Notes under the pieces: model-generated
Told to the model about the DNA's origin: nothing
Databases searched by the model: none
The model's input: only the letters and a program-made list of their open reading frames with translations
NCBI GenBank assembly: GCA_963842575.1
Contig: CAWJGS010000004.1
Span: 558,001-622,000 of the forward strand
DNA length: 64,000 bases
Source of the DNA: JACDER01 sp963842575
Lineage (GTDB): Bacteria; Actinomycetota; Thermoleophilia; Gaiellales; Gaiellaceae
Reading direction: 5' to 3'
In this document: piece after piece, positions 17,939-26,412 of the stretch
How the letters are laid out: every line of letters begins with the position of its first letter
Position numbering within the stretch: position 1 is the stretch's first letter
Translations under genes and position numbers: made by a program

Positions 17939-18172
17939 GTGGGGCGGCAACGGCTGGAAGACCTTTTGCGCGGCGCGTTTCCGGACGCGCAAGAGCTGTC
18001 TGTGGCCGACCGGACGGGCGGCGGCGACCACTTCCAGGTGATCGTCGAGAGCGGGCGCTTCGATGGGCTGTCCCTCGTCGACCAGCACCGGCTGGTGTAC
18101 GACGCGCTCGCCGAGCCGCTCGCGGACGGCACCATTCACGAACTACGAATCAAGACGAAAGGACTCGCATGA
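17939..18172 (+). CDS. bolA: BolA-family protein
   Basis: 77 residues, the normal size for BolA. The class-II KH-like fold has RLEDLLRGAFPD, the loop VADRTGGGDHFQVIVES with the conserved His, and LSLVDQHRLVYDALAEPL. BolA proteins pair with monothiol glutaredoxins in Fe-S cluster trafficking and iron sensing, and a glutaredoxin gene follows directly with an ATGA overlap. GTG start at 17939. This is the known BolA-Grx gene pairing, here as an overlapping operon. Confidence 0.92.
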   Translation: MGRQRLEDLLRGAFPDAQELSVADRTGGGDHFQVIVESGRFDGLSLVDQHRLVYDALAEPLADGTIHELRIKTKGLA

Positions 18173-18540
18173 CCGAGCTTCGCGACCGCATCCAGACAGT
18201 TGTCTCCGACGAGCCCGTGGCCCTCTTCATGAAGGGGACGCCGGGCCTCATCATGTGCGGCAACTCCGACCGCGCGCTGCGCGCGCTGCGCGGCGCGGGC
18301 GCGCCCGTGACCGCGGTGAACATCCTCCCCGACCCGCGCATCCGCCAGGAGCTGTCGGACATCTCCGGCTGGCCGACGGTCCCGCAGGTGTTCATCGGCG
18401 GCGAGCTGGTCGGCGGCGCCGACATCGTCGAGGAGCTGGCTTCGAGCGGCGAGCTGGAGCAGAAGCTCGAGGAGGCGCTCGGCCCGGACTACCGGCAGCC
18501 GCAGCCCGAAGAGCGCGTCGTCGACGTGCTCGACGTCTGA
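18169..18540 (+). CDS. grxD: Monothiol glutaredoxin (Grx4 type) with CGNS active site
   Basis: 123 residues. The fold and signature MKGTPGLIMCGNSDRAL, SGWPTVPQVFIGGELVGGAD match the Grx4/GrxD family that binds a [2Fe-2S] cluster together with glutathione and BolA. The active site usually reads CGFS. Here it is CGNS, so the Phe next to the catalytic Cys is replaced by Asn. The C-terminus is extended by about 20 residues. It is coupled to bolA by ATGA overlap and to the glycosylase gene by a CTGA overlap. Confidence 0.9.
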   Translation: MTELRDRIQTVVSDEPVALFMKGTPGLIMCGNSDRALRALRGAGAPVTAVNILPDPRIRQELSDISGWPTVPQVFIGGELVGGADIVEELASSGELEQKLEEALGPDYRQPQPEERVVDVLDV

Positions 18541-19562
18541 CTTTTCCCACCGTCTCCCTCGAAGAGGCCCGCCGGATCGCCGTCCGGGCCCAGCTGCTGG
18601 ACGGATCGGCCACGTCCGTGCGCGACACGGTGCGCAAGCTCGGCTTCCTGCAGATGGACCCGATCTCCACGGTCGCCACGCCGCAGGAGCTCGTCCTCTG
18701 GAGCAGGCTCGGTGCCTACGACCGCTCCGAGCTCGACCGGCTGCTCTGGGAGGAGAAGAAGCTCTTCGAGTGGCAGGCGTTCATCTACCCGATCGAGGAC
18801 TTGCCGCTCATCCGGGCGCGCATGCGCGAGCCGTGGGGGCCGCAGAAGTGGCAGCAATGGCAGAAGCAGTTCCTGCAGGAGCAGTCGCGACTGCGAACGT
18901 ACGTGCTCCGGGAGCTCGAGCGCAACGGGCCGACGCTGTCGCGCGAGCTCGAGCACGATGCCGCGCGCGCCGACCACCGGACCGTCTGGTGGGGGACGCG
19001 CGCCCAGCTGACGTGGATGCTGGAGCTGCTCGCAAAGCGGGGGAAGATCGCGGTCGCGGGACGCAGGCAAGGACAGCGGCTGTGGGATCTGGCCGAGCGC
19101 GTCTACCCGCCCAGCGAAACCGTCCCGTTGCGAGAGGCCCGCGAGCTGTTGGAGGAGAGAAAGCGACGCGCGCTCGGCGTGTGGCGGGAGAAGGATGGCT
19201 GGCGCGCCCATCCCGACGCGCAGGACGGGCCTGTGCCGAAGCGCACGACCGTTCTGTCCCCCTTCGACCGCCTCATCCACAATCGCGACCGTGCCGAGGC
19301 CCTGTGGGGCTTCTTCTACCGGCTGGAGATGTACGTGCCGAAGGCCAAGCGCCAGTACGGCTACTACGTCCTCCCGGTGCTGCACGGCGACCGCATCGTC
19401 GGCCGGATCGACCCGGTCTTCGACCGCAAGTCGCGCGTCCTGACGGTCAACGAGGTCTATCCCGAGGACGGCGTGCGGTTCCCGCAAACCGGGCTGCAGC
19501 GTGCGCTGAAGAGCCTGGCGAAGTTCGTCGGAGCCGAGGAGATCAGCGTCCCACGTAGATGA
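18537..19562 (+). CDS. AlkZ/YcaQ-type winged-helix DNA glycosylase
   Basis: About 341 residues. It belongs to the HTH_42 family (AlkZ/YcaQ) that unhooks interstrand crosslinks and alkylated bases. The QxD catalytic motif appears as LGFLQMDPIS near residue 40, matching the Q-hydrophobic-D form of YcaQ-like members. The C-terminal signature LSPFDRLIHNRDRAEALWGF and VGRIDPVFDR is intact. No ATG, GTG or TTG is available in frame at the N-terminus; CTG at 18537 overlaps the glutaredoxin stop as CTGA and gives a normal start. It overlaps the convergent PASTA gene by 20 bases. Confidence 0.85.
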   Translation: MTFPTVSLEEARRIAVRAQLLDGSATSVRDTVRKLGFLQMDPISTVATPQELVLWSRLGAYDRSELDRLLWEEKKLFEWQAFIYPIEDLPLIRARMREPWGPQKWQQWQKQFLQEQSRLRTYVLRELERNGPTLSRELEHDAARADHRTVWWGTRAQLTWMLELLAKRGKIAVAGRRQGQRLWDLAERVYPPSETVPLREARELLEERKRRALGVWREKDGWRAHPDAQDGPVPKRTTVLSPFDRLIHNRDRAEALWGFFYRLEMYVPKAKRQYGYYVLPVLHGDRIVGRIDPVFDRKSRVLTVNEVYPEDGVRFPQTGLQRALKSLAKFVGAEEISVPRR

Positions 19563-20682
19563 TGACCTGCGCCCAGCGCTTGGCCTGGGAGCCGGCATCG
19601 GGCAGCTGGCCGACCACGATTCCGGGCTGCTCGCCGCTGCGGTACACGGTGCGGACGGTGAACGTCTTCGAGAGAGCCCGCCGCGCGGCAGCCTGGTTCG
19701 CCCCGGTGACGTCGGGAACCGCGAGCAACGGGCGATCGGTTCCGGTGGCGACGTTCAGCCGGACGATCGAGCCCGCGTCCACGCTCGACTCCGCATCCGG
19801 GCTCTGCGAGACGACCGTGCCTCCGGACTGATCGGAGGCCACCGGGTAGGAGTCGGCGAGAAGACGCGCCGCGCGAGTCCGCGCCACCGCGCCTGAGAGC
19901 GTCGAGCCGACTACGTCCGGCACCGTGGCCGACGCAGTGGTCGTTGTGGTCTGCGTCGTGGTCGGCGTCGTGGTCGTGGTGTGCGTGGTGGTGGTCGTCG
20001 TGGTCGTGTGCGTCGTGGCCGTCGCCGTCGTCTGCGTCGTGGTCGTGACCGTCGTGGTCTGCGTCTTGCCCTTGGAGACGTTGAGGCGAACGGTGGAGCC
20101 CGGATCGACGCTCGTGCCGGGACTCGGGCTCTGGGCGACGACGGTGCCGACGGCCTGGTTCGATGGCACCTGGACCACATCCGCCTTCAACCCTGCGCTC
20201 GTCAACTGGGACACGGCGTCGGCCTCGCTCAGGCTCACCGTGTTCGGCACCTGGACCGCGTTCGCGCCCTTGGAGACGGTCAGCGCCACGACGTCCTTCG
20301 TTCCGACCTGCGTGCCGCCGCCGGGCGACTGCGCAATCACGACCCCGGCCTGTCTCGAGCTGAACTGCCGGCCCGTCTTGTTCGCGAGCCCCACATCGGC
20401 GAGCTTCGCCTTCGCCTGCGCCTCCGGCAGCCCGACGACGGCCGGCACGGTCACCTTCTTGTCGCTGCCCCGCGTGGCGAAGTAGGCGGCGAGGCCGGCG
20501 ATGATCGCGAGGACGACCAGAGCGACGACGAGCCAGGGCCACCACTCGCGGTCCGGCTCGACCGGCGGGCCGGGCGGAGGTGGAGGCGGCCCCGGAGGCG
20601 CGACCGGGCCTTCCTCGCGGATCACGGTCGTCGGCTGCTCGTCCGGAGGCAGCGGTGTGCGGTAGCGACGGCGAAAAGCCAT
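19543..20682 (-). CDS. Orphan PASTA-domain membrane protein with Thr-rich linker
   Basis: 379 residues from the ATG at 20682. Order: Pro-rich cytoplasmic tail (1-45), one transmembrane helix (about 48-68), PASTA 1 (77-138), PASTA 2 (144-205), a low-complexity Thr linker (207-252, about 80% Thr), PASTA 3 (254-313) and PASTA 4 (321-378). PASTA domains bind muropeptides or cross-linked peptidoglycan in PknB-like kinases and PBPs. Here there is no kinase or transpeptidase domain, so it is probably a cell-wall sensor or anchor. It is divergent from the MarR gene and overlaps the glycosylase gene at its end. Confidence 0.88.
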   Translation of the reverse strand: MAFRRRYRTPLPPDEQPTTVIREEGPVAPPGPPPPPPGPPVEPDREWWPWLVVALVVLAIIAGLAAYFATRGSDKKVTVPAVVGLPEAQAKAKLADVGLANKTGRQFSSRQAGVVIAQSPGGGTQVGTKDVVALTVSKGANAVQVPNTVSLSEADAVSQLTSAGLKADVVQVPSNQAVGTVVAQSPSPGTSVDPGSTVRLNVSKGKTQTTTVTTTTQTTATATTHTTTTTTTTHTTTTTPTTTQTTTTTASATVPDVVGSTLSGAVARTRAARLLADSYPVASDQSGGTVVSQSPDAESSVDAGSIVRLNVATGTDRPLLAVPDVTGANQAAARRALSKTFTVRTVYRSGEQPGIVVGQLPDAGSQAKRWAQVIIYVGR

Positions 20683-20723
20683 TGAGAGCCTTCGTATCCC
20701 GGATTCAGGTGGAAGAAACCGGG

Positions 20724-20748
20724 TATAGTGGTCGTTAACGTGGTTAAC
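20724..20748 (+). promoter_or_regulatory. TATAGT box and GTTAAC inverted repeat (candidate MarR operator)
   Basis: TATAGT at 20724-20729 is followed by GTTAAC (20734-20739), GTG, GTTAAC (20743-20748), a 15-bp near-perfect palindrome around the proposed marR start. This is the right size and place for autorepression by a MarR dimer. The start codon would be almost leaderless. Confidence 0.4.
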
Positions 20749-21186
20749 GGCCATGCGAAAGCACCGGAGACCGCGGAGCTCGCGCACCGTCTGCGGCCCG
20801 TCCTCCTCAAGCTCGCCCGCGAGCTGCGGCGCGAGGTGCACGCGCTCGGGGTGACCGGGGGCCAGGTCGCGCTGCTGATCCAGATCCGCAAGCACCAGGG
20901 GATCGGCGCGCGCGAGCTCGCCGAGCTGGAGCGGATCTCGCCGGCCGCGATGTCCGGGTACATCGCGCGCCTGCAGAAGGCCGGGCTCGTGACGCGCGTG
21001 CCGGATGAAAAGGACCGGCGCCGGCAGGTGCTCGCCCTGACCGAGGAGGCCGAAAGCGTGCTTCGCTCGGTCCGGTCACGCCGCACCGCCTGGCTGGCCG
21101 AGCGGCTCGATCGGCTGGAGCCGAAAGAGCGCGCGGCCATCGAAGCGGCGCTGGAGCCGCTCTCCCGCCTGCTGGAGGCGAAGTGA
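20740..21186 (+). CDS. MarR-family transcriptional regulator
   Basis: About 148 residues from GTG at 20740; a GTG at 20728 is also in frame but overlaps the -10-like box. A typical MarR winged helix is seen: GVTGGQVALLIQIRKHQGIGARELAELERISPAAMSGYIARLQKAGLVTRVP, then the wing DEKDRRRQVLALTEE. The N- and C-terminal helices for dimerisation are present. Its stop overlaps the GTG of the MFS gene as GTGA. The likely job is control of that exporter and of itself. Confidence 0.9.
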   Translation: MVNGHAKAPETAELAHRLRPVLLKLARELRREVHALGVTGGQVALLIQIRKHQGIGARELAELERISPAAMSGYIARLQKAGLVTRVPDEKDRRRQVLALTEEAESVLRSVRSRRTAWLAERLDRLEPKERAAIEAALEPLSRLLEAK

Positions 21187-22454
21187 GGCACGCGCTGCTC
21201 AACGCCCGCACGTTCACCAGCCTCCGCCGCCATCGCAACTACCGGCTGTACTTCGTCGGCCAGGTCGATCTCGCTGAGCGGGACCTGGATGCAGAACATC
21301 GCGCTCGCCTGGCTCGTCGTCGAGCTGACGCACTCACCGGTCGCGGTCGGTCTGCTCGCGTTCGTCCGCTTCGCGCCGTTCGCGATGTTCTCGCTGCCGG
21401 CAGGCGTCCTCGCGGATCGCTTCGACAACCGCAGGACGATGATGCTGACGCAGGCGATTTCGATGGTGGTCTCCGCCGTGCTGGCTGCCTTCGTCCTGCT
21501 CGGCCAGCCGCCGAGTCTGGGTGATCTACGTCCTGGCTCTGGCGGGCGGCGCCACCGCGGTCTTCGACGCGCCGAACCGTCACGCGCTGACGTTCCAGCT
21601 GGTCGGACGCGACGAGCTCCCGAACGCGATCGCGCTCAACGCCAGCCTCTTCAACGCCTCGCGTGTGGTCGGACCGGCGATCGGCGGCGTCGTGATCGCG
21701 ACGGCCGGGGTCGGCGCCTGCTTCGCCCTCAACGCGCGTCAGCTTCCTCGCCGTCCTGGCAGCTCTGGCACTCATGCGACAGCCGCGAGCTGTTCCCGCT
21801 CGCCCGCCGCGGAAGCGCCGCGGATGATCAAGGGGAGTCCGCCACGGGCTCGGCTACGTGTGGCGGACGCCTCGATTCGGCTCGTCCTGCTGATGACGAC
21901 GTCGTCTCGACAGTGGGGTTCAACTTCCACGTGCTCGTGCCGGTCCTCGCGTCGAAGACGCTGCACGTCGGCGCCGAGGTCTTCGGCGCGCTCGGCGCCG
22001 CCTTCGGGCTCGGCGCTCTCGCGGGTGCGCTGCTCGCGGCCACCTTCGCCAAGGCGAGCTGGAGGGCTCTCGTTCTCGGCTCCGCCGGGCTTCAGCACGA
22101 CACTGCTCGCGCTCGCGCCCGCGAACTCGGTCTGGCCCGATCGCGGTGCTCCTCTTCCTGACCGGCGTCTTCTTCACGACGTGGACGGCCAACAGCCAGT
22201 CGATCGTCCAGCTGACCGCGCCCGGATCACCTGCGCGGGCGCGTGCTGTCGATCTACCTCTTCGCCTTCGGCGGGTTCGCGCCGGTCGGCGGGCTGCTCG
22301 CCGGCTGGCTGCGGACGTGGGCGGGACGGAGCTCGCCTTCTTCGTCGCCGGAATCGCCTGCATGGCGATGACGGCGTATACGGCCTTCGCGTGGCCGCGT
22401 CCGGACGTCGAGGAGCAGACCGGCGAGCCGGGCACGGAGCGCCTCGCGGCCTGA
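21183..22454 (+). CDS. MFS transporter, heavily frameshifted
   Basis: An MFS_3-type exporter of about 420 residues can be followed through several frames: YRLYFVGQ, then SGTWMQNIALAWLVVELTHSPVAVG, LADRFDNRRTMMLTQ, NAIALNASLFNASRVVGPAIGG, VGFNFHVLVPVLASKTLHVG and SIYLFAFGGFAPVGGLLAGW. At least six indels are needed, near 21270, 21515, 21740, 21830, 22100 and 22230. Most are repaired by removing one base, as in the purine genes, so sequencing error is as likely as decay. It is coupled to marR by GTGA. Confidence 0.75.
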
Positions 22455-22532
22455 CGTGAGCGCCGCGGCCGAGCGCCGCGCACGGGCCGTTCCGGCGGCG
22501 GAGTTTCACCCGCGCGTGCAGCGCGAACTCGG

Positions 22533-22674
22533 CTAACCCAGAGTCTTGGCGTACCGCCGGCCCGTCTGCTCAAAGCCCACGCGCCCGTAGAAGCGTGGGC
22601 GTCCGCGCGCCGGCTCGCTGTCGTCAGAGAGGCGGCGGCTCGGCATCCTCCGGCCGCGCGTCGCGGATCGTCAG
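22533..22674 (-). pseudogene. Remnant of a GNAT acetyltransferase (internal deletion)
   Basis: Directly after korB (CTGA overlap), the minus strand reads LTIRDARPEDAEP, a normal GNAT start. After about 50 bases in a different frame it reads ARGRPRFYGRVGFEQTGRRYAKTLG and a stop, a normal GNAT C-terminus. The roughly 100 residues between, including the acetyl-CoA loop, are missing. It is either a genuine decayed gene or an assembly collapse. The interval 22455-22532 holds nothing else I recognise. Confidence 0.6.
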
Positions 22675-23699
22675 TCGATCGTCCAGGTGTCGCCCGCGTG
22701 GAGCAGGGCGGCGAGGTCGCCCGGCCCCGACTTCTCCGTCGCGGCGTCGATCTGAGCCGCGAGCAGCTCGTCGTAGACGGGCCGCTCGACGTCACGGAAG
22801 ACGCCGATGGGAGCCGCGCCGACTGTGTCCTTCGTGAGCCGGCTCAGCGCGAACGCGATCGAGGGCTCGTGCGCGTGCGCGTCGTGGACGAGCAGCGCTT
22901 CCTCGCCCGCTTCGGCGACCTCCACGATCTCGGCGGAGCCATCCGCGCGCAGCCTGACGCCCTTCTCGTCCTCGGCGCCGAAGCGGATCGGCTGGCCGTG
23001 CTCGAGGCGGATCCGGTTCTCCTTGTCCTCGCGCACGAAGTCGAACGCGCCGTCGTTGTAGACGTTGCAGTTCTGGTACACCTCGACGAAGGCGGCACCC
23101 TTGTGCGCGGCGGCCGCGCGCAGCACCTCGGTCAGGTGCTTGCGGTCGGTGTCGATCGAGCGTGCCACGAAGGTCGCCTCCGCGCCGAGCGCAACCGACA
23201 GCGGGTTGAAGGGATTGTCGATCGAGCCCATCGGCGTCGATCCCGTGCGCTGGCCGACGGGGCTGGTGGGCGAGTACTGCCCCTTGGTCAGCCCGTAGAC
23301 CTGGTTGTTGAACATCAGAATCGTGATGTCGACGTTGCGCCGGAGCGCGTGGATCAGGTGGTTGCCGCCGATCGAGAGCGCGTCTCCGTCCCCGGTCACG
23401 ACCCACACGGAAAGGTCGGGCCGCGACGAGGAGAGGCCGGTCGCGATCGCCGGCGCGCGCCCGTGGATCGAGTGCATCCCGTACGTCTCCATGTAGTACG
23501 GGAAGCGCGCGGCACAGCCGATCCCGGAGATGAAGACGATGCGCTCGCGCGGGATCCCGAGCTCGGGCATGAAGCCCTGGACGGCGGCGAGAATGGCGTA
23601 GTCGCCGCAGCCGGGGCACCAGCGCACTTCCTGGTCCGTCTTGAAATCCTTGGCGGTGAGCTGGATCAGCCCGTCGCCGTTCTGGCCGTTCTCGCTCAC
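22671..23699 (-). CDS. korB: 2-oxoacid:ferredoxin oxidoreductase beta subunit (KorB)
   Basis: 342 residues. It is the thiamine-diphosphate subunit of the 2-oxoglutarate (or related 2-oxoacid) ferredoxin oxidoreductase. WCPGCGDYAILAAVQ is the family opening with Fe-S-like cysteines, the TPP/Mg motif is VTGDGDALSIGGNHLIHALRRN, and FNNQVYGLTKGQYSPTSP follows. GTG at 23699 overlaps the korA stop as GTGA. With KorA it should oxidise 2-oxoacids to acyl-CoA and CO2 using ferredoxin, replacing the NAD-linked dehydrogenase complex. Confidence 0.93.
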   Translation of the reverse strand: MSENGQNGDGLIQLTAKDFKTDQEVRWCPGCGDYAILAAVQGFMPELGIPRERIVFISGIGCAARFPYYMETYGMHSIHGRAPAIATGLSSSRPDLSVWVVTGDGDALSIGGNHLIHALRRNVDITILMFNNQVYGLTKGQYSPTSPVGQRTGSTPMGSIDNPFNPLSVALGAEATFVARSIDTDRKHLTEVLRAAAAHKGAAFVEVYQNCNVYNDGAFDFVREDKENRIRLEHGQPIRFGAEDEKGVRLRADGSAEIVEVAEAGEEALLVHDAHAHEPSIAFALSRLTKDTVGAAPIGVFRDVERPVYDELLAAQIDAATEKSGPGDLAALLHAGDTWTID

Positions 23700-25533
23700 A
23701 GCAGTCCCTCGATCGCCTCGGCGAGCTCCCCGGACGTGAACGGCAGCCCGCGCACCTTGTTGTAGCTGACTGCGTCCACGAGGAACTCCGCGCGCAGCAC
23801 CTTCGAGAGCTGGCCGAGATTCATCTCCGGCACGAGCACCCGGTCGAACCGCTTCAGCACCTCTTCGGTGTTCCGCGGGAGCGGATTGAGGTGCGTGAAG
23901 TGCGCGTGCGCGACCTTGCGGCCGTCCTCTGCGGATCCGCCGGACCGCGGCCGCGATCGGGCCGTAGGTCCCTCCCCACCCCGCGACCAGCACGTCCGCG
24001 TCCTCGTCCCCTTCGACCTCGAGCTCGGGAATGTCCGCAACGATCCCGGCGACCTTGCGCGCGCGGATCCGAACCATGTGGTCGTGGTTGTCCGGGTCGT
24101 ACGAGACGTTGCCGGTGCCGTCCGCCTTCTCCAGGCCGCCGATCCGGTGCTCGAGCCCCGGGGTACCGGGAATCGCCCAGGGCCGCGCAAGCGTCTCGGC
24201 GTCCCGCAGGTAGGGAAGGAACTGGCCTTCGTGGTTTGCCGCATCGGCGAACGCGGTGGAGATGTCGGGCAGGTCGGACGCGTCCGGGATGAGCCACGGC
24301 TCCGAGCCGTTCGCGAGGTACGCGTCGGAGAGGAGGAACACCGGCGTGCGGTACTTGAGCGCGATGCGCGCCGCCTCGAGCGCGGCGTCGAAGCAGCCGC
24401 CCGGAGTCGCGGCCGCGACAACCGGAACGGGCGACTCGGCATGGCGGCCGTACAGCACGAGCATCAGGTCGGCCTGCTCCGGCTTCGTCGGCATCCCCGT
24501 GGCCGGGCCTGCGCGCTGGATGTCCAGGATCAGCAACGGCAGCTCGAGCGCGACCGCGAGCCCGATCGTCTCCATCTTCAGGACGACGCCCGGGCCGCTC
24601 GAGGTGGACACGCCGAGCGAGCCGCCGAAGGACGCGCCGAGTGATGCGCCGACCGCGGCGATCTCGTCCTCGGCCTGGAAGGTGCGGATGCCGAAGTTCT
24701 TGTAGCGCGAGAGCTCCTCCAGGATTCCCGAGGCCGGCGTGATCGGATACGCGCCGAGGAAGAGCGGGAGGCCGCTCTGGACACTCGCGGCGACGAGACC
24801 CATCGCGAGCGCCTGGTTCCCGGTCACGTTGCGGTACGTGCCTGGCGCGAGCTTGGCCGGCTTGACCTCGTACTGCGCGGTGAACGCCTCGGAGGTCTCG
24901 CCGAACGCATAGCCCGGCCTGGAAGGCGCGGATGTTCGCCTTGGCGATCTCCGGCTTCGTCGCGAACTTCTTCTCGAGGAAGGAGATCGTCCCCTCGGTC
25001 GGGCGCGTAAACAGCCAGGACATGAGCCCCAACGCGAACATGTTCTTCGAACGCTCCGCCTCGCGCTTGGTGACCTCGAACTCCTTGAGCGCCTCGATCG
25101 TCAGCGAGGTGAGCGGGACGGCATGCACCTGGTACTCGTCCACCGAGCCATCCTCGAGCGGACTGACCGTGTAGCCCGCCTTCTCGAGGTTGCGCTCCGT
25201 GAACGCGTCCACGTTCACGATGAGCGTTCCGCCGCGCGCGAGATCCCTGATGTTGGTGCGCAGCGCGGCCGGGTTCATCGCCACGAGCACGTGTGGGTTG
25301 TCGCCCGGAGTGAGGATGTCGTGGTCGGAGAAGTGGATCTGGAAACCGGAGACACCGGGGAGCGAGCCGGCGGGCGCGCGGATCTCGGCGGGAAAGTCGG
25401 GGAGCGTCGAGAGGTCGTTGCCCAGCATCGCCGTCTCGCTTGTGAAGCGGCCGCCGGTCAGCTGCATACCGTCGCCGGAGTCGCCGGCGAAGCGGATGAC
25501 CACCTGGTCGAGCTGCTCTACTGGCTTCGCCAT
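23696..25533 (-). CDS. korA: 2-oxoacid:acceptor oxidoreductase alpha subunit (KorA), frameshifted near 24918 and 23933
   Basis: About 612 residues, the fused gamma-alpha form. The gamma domain comes first (VVIRFAGDSGDGMQLTGGRF to about residue 190), then the pyrimidine-binding alpha domain (GNQALAMGLVAASVQSGL, YPITPASGILEELSRYK, QAEDEIAAVGASLGASFGG). Two extra bases break it. Near 24918, GGGCTA should read GGCTA, giving AGYAFGETSEAF. Near 23933, CGCAGAG should read CGCGAG, giving RIREDGRKVAHAHF. Forms an operon with korB and is divergent from the methyltransferase gene. Confidence 0.92.
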
Positions 25534-25575
25534 CGCTACTCGGCTAGGTATAGCACCCCCTCCTATGATCCGGCC

Positions 25576-26293
25576 GTGGCGGTCGTGATCGACCCGGACG
25601 GCCGCGAGCTCGAGGCACTGGCCCGCGTCGTCGACCTGGAAGGACTCCGCGTGCTCGACGTCGGCTGCGGAGACGGCCGGCTCGTGTGGCGGATCGCTCC
25701 GGCGTCCGAATCCGTGCTCGGAATCGATGTCGACGGCGAGCTGATCGAGACCGCGGCGCGCGAGACGCCTGCCCAAGCTGCGCGGAAAGGTCGAGTTTCG
25801 CGAGTCGAGCGTGGTCGAGCTCGACGAGCCTCCGGCGCGCTTCGACCTCGTGTTCTTCACCTGGTCGTTGTGATGACTCGAGCCGGAGAGCGTCGTGGAC
25901 GCTCTGCGCAACTGCCACCGGATGCTCGACCAGGACGGAATCCTGCTCGACCTCCACCCCATCCCGCCGAGCATGCATGCCTTCAGCCACGGCCGCGATC
26001 TCGGCGTCGTCGACGAGCGCGAGTTCTTCCGCGTCGTGCGTGCGACCGAGGCCGAGCTGCGGAGGACGGTCGACGAGGGCCTCTTCGCGCTCGAGGCCGA
26101 GACCGAGCTGGACGTGATCGAGCGGTTCGACACCCTGGAGCAGCTCTTCGAGACGACGGACGAGTGGGACAACATCCACCTCTCGAAGCGGCTACGCGCG
26201 CGCCTGAAACGCGCGACCCCACCGATCGACTTTCACGAACGTCTGGTGTTGCGGCGGTATCGCCGGACACGCGCGCGGGCCGCACGTCCGTGA
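25576..26293 (+). CDS. Class I SAM-dependent methyltransferase with two in-frame UGA codons (candidate selenoprotein)
   Basis: About 238 residues from GTG at 25576. Motif I is VLDVGCGDGRL and the acidic post-I strand is GIDVDGE. One extra base near 25769 shifts the frame; repaired, it reads TLPKLRGKVEFRESSVVEL and FDLVFFTWSL (motif IV). Directly after WSL come TGA TGA (25871-25876), then in the same frame LEPESVVDALRNCHRML and an intact C-terminus to 26293. A hairpin meeting bacterial SECIS rules lies just downstream and selD is in this window. Alternatives are two substitutions or a pseudogene. The substrate is unknown. Divergent from korA. Confidence 0.7.
25887..25905 (+). promoter_or_regulatory. 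Candidate bacterial SECIS hairpin
   Basis: AGAGCGTC (25887-25894), loop GTG (25895-25897), GACGCTCT (25898-25905): a perfect 8-bp stem with a 3-base loop whose first base is G. The loop begins 21 bases after the first UGA and 18 bases after the second. The published bacterial SECIS model, as I recall it, asks for a loop 16-37 bases from UGA, a loop of 3-14 bases, and G in its first two positions; all three hold. Confidence 0.5.
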
Positions 26294-26412
26294 GTCGCAC
26301 CAGCGCTCTGGCGGGCTCTGGCTCTCGTCGTAGAAGAACGTCCGGACGGAGGGTCCAGTGCGTGGGACGGCCGATTGGACGCTCCGGCCTCTCGCCGCCG
26401 TCTCTTGGCGCC

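Noticed and set aside
19925..20065. Low-complexity GTC/GTG tandem repeat
   Set aside because: It is the coding sequence of the Thr-rich linker of the PASTA protein, not a CRISPR or non-coding satellite.
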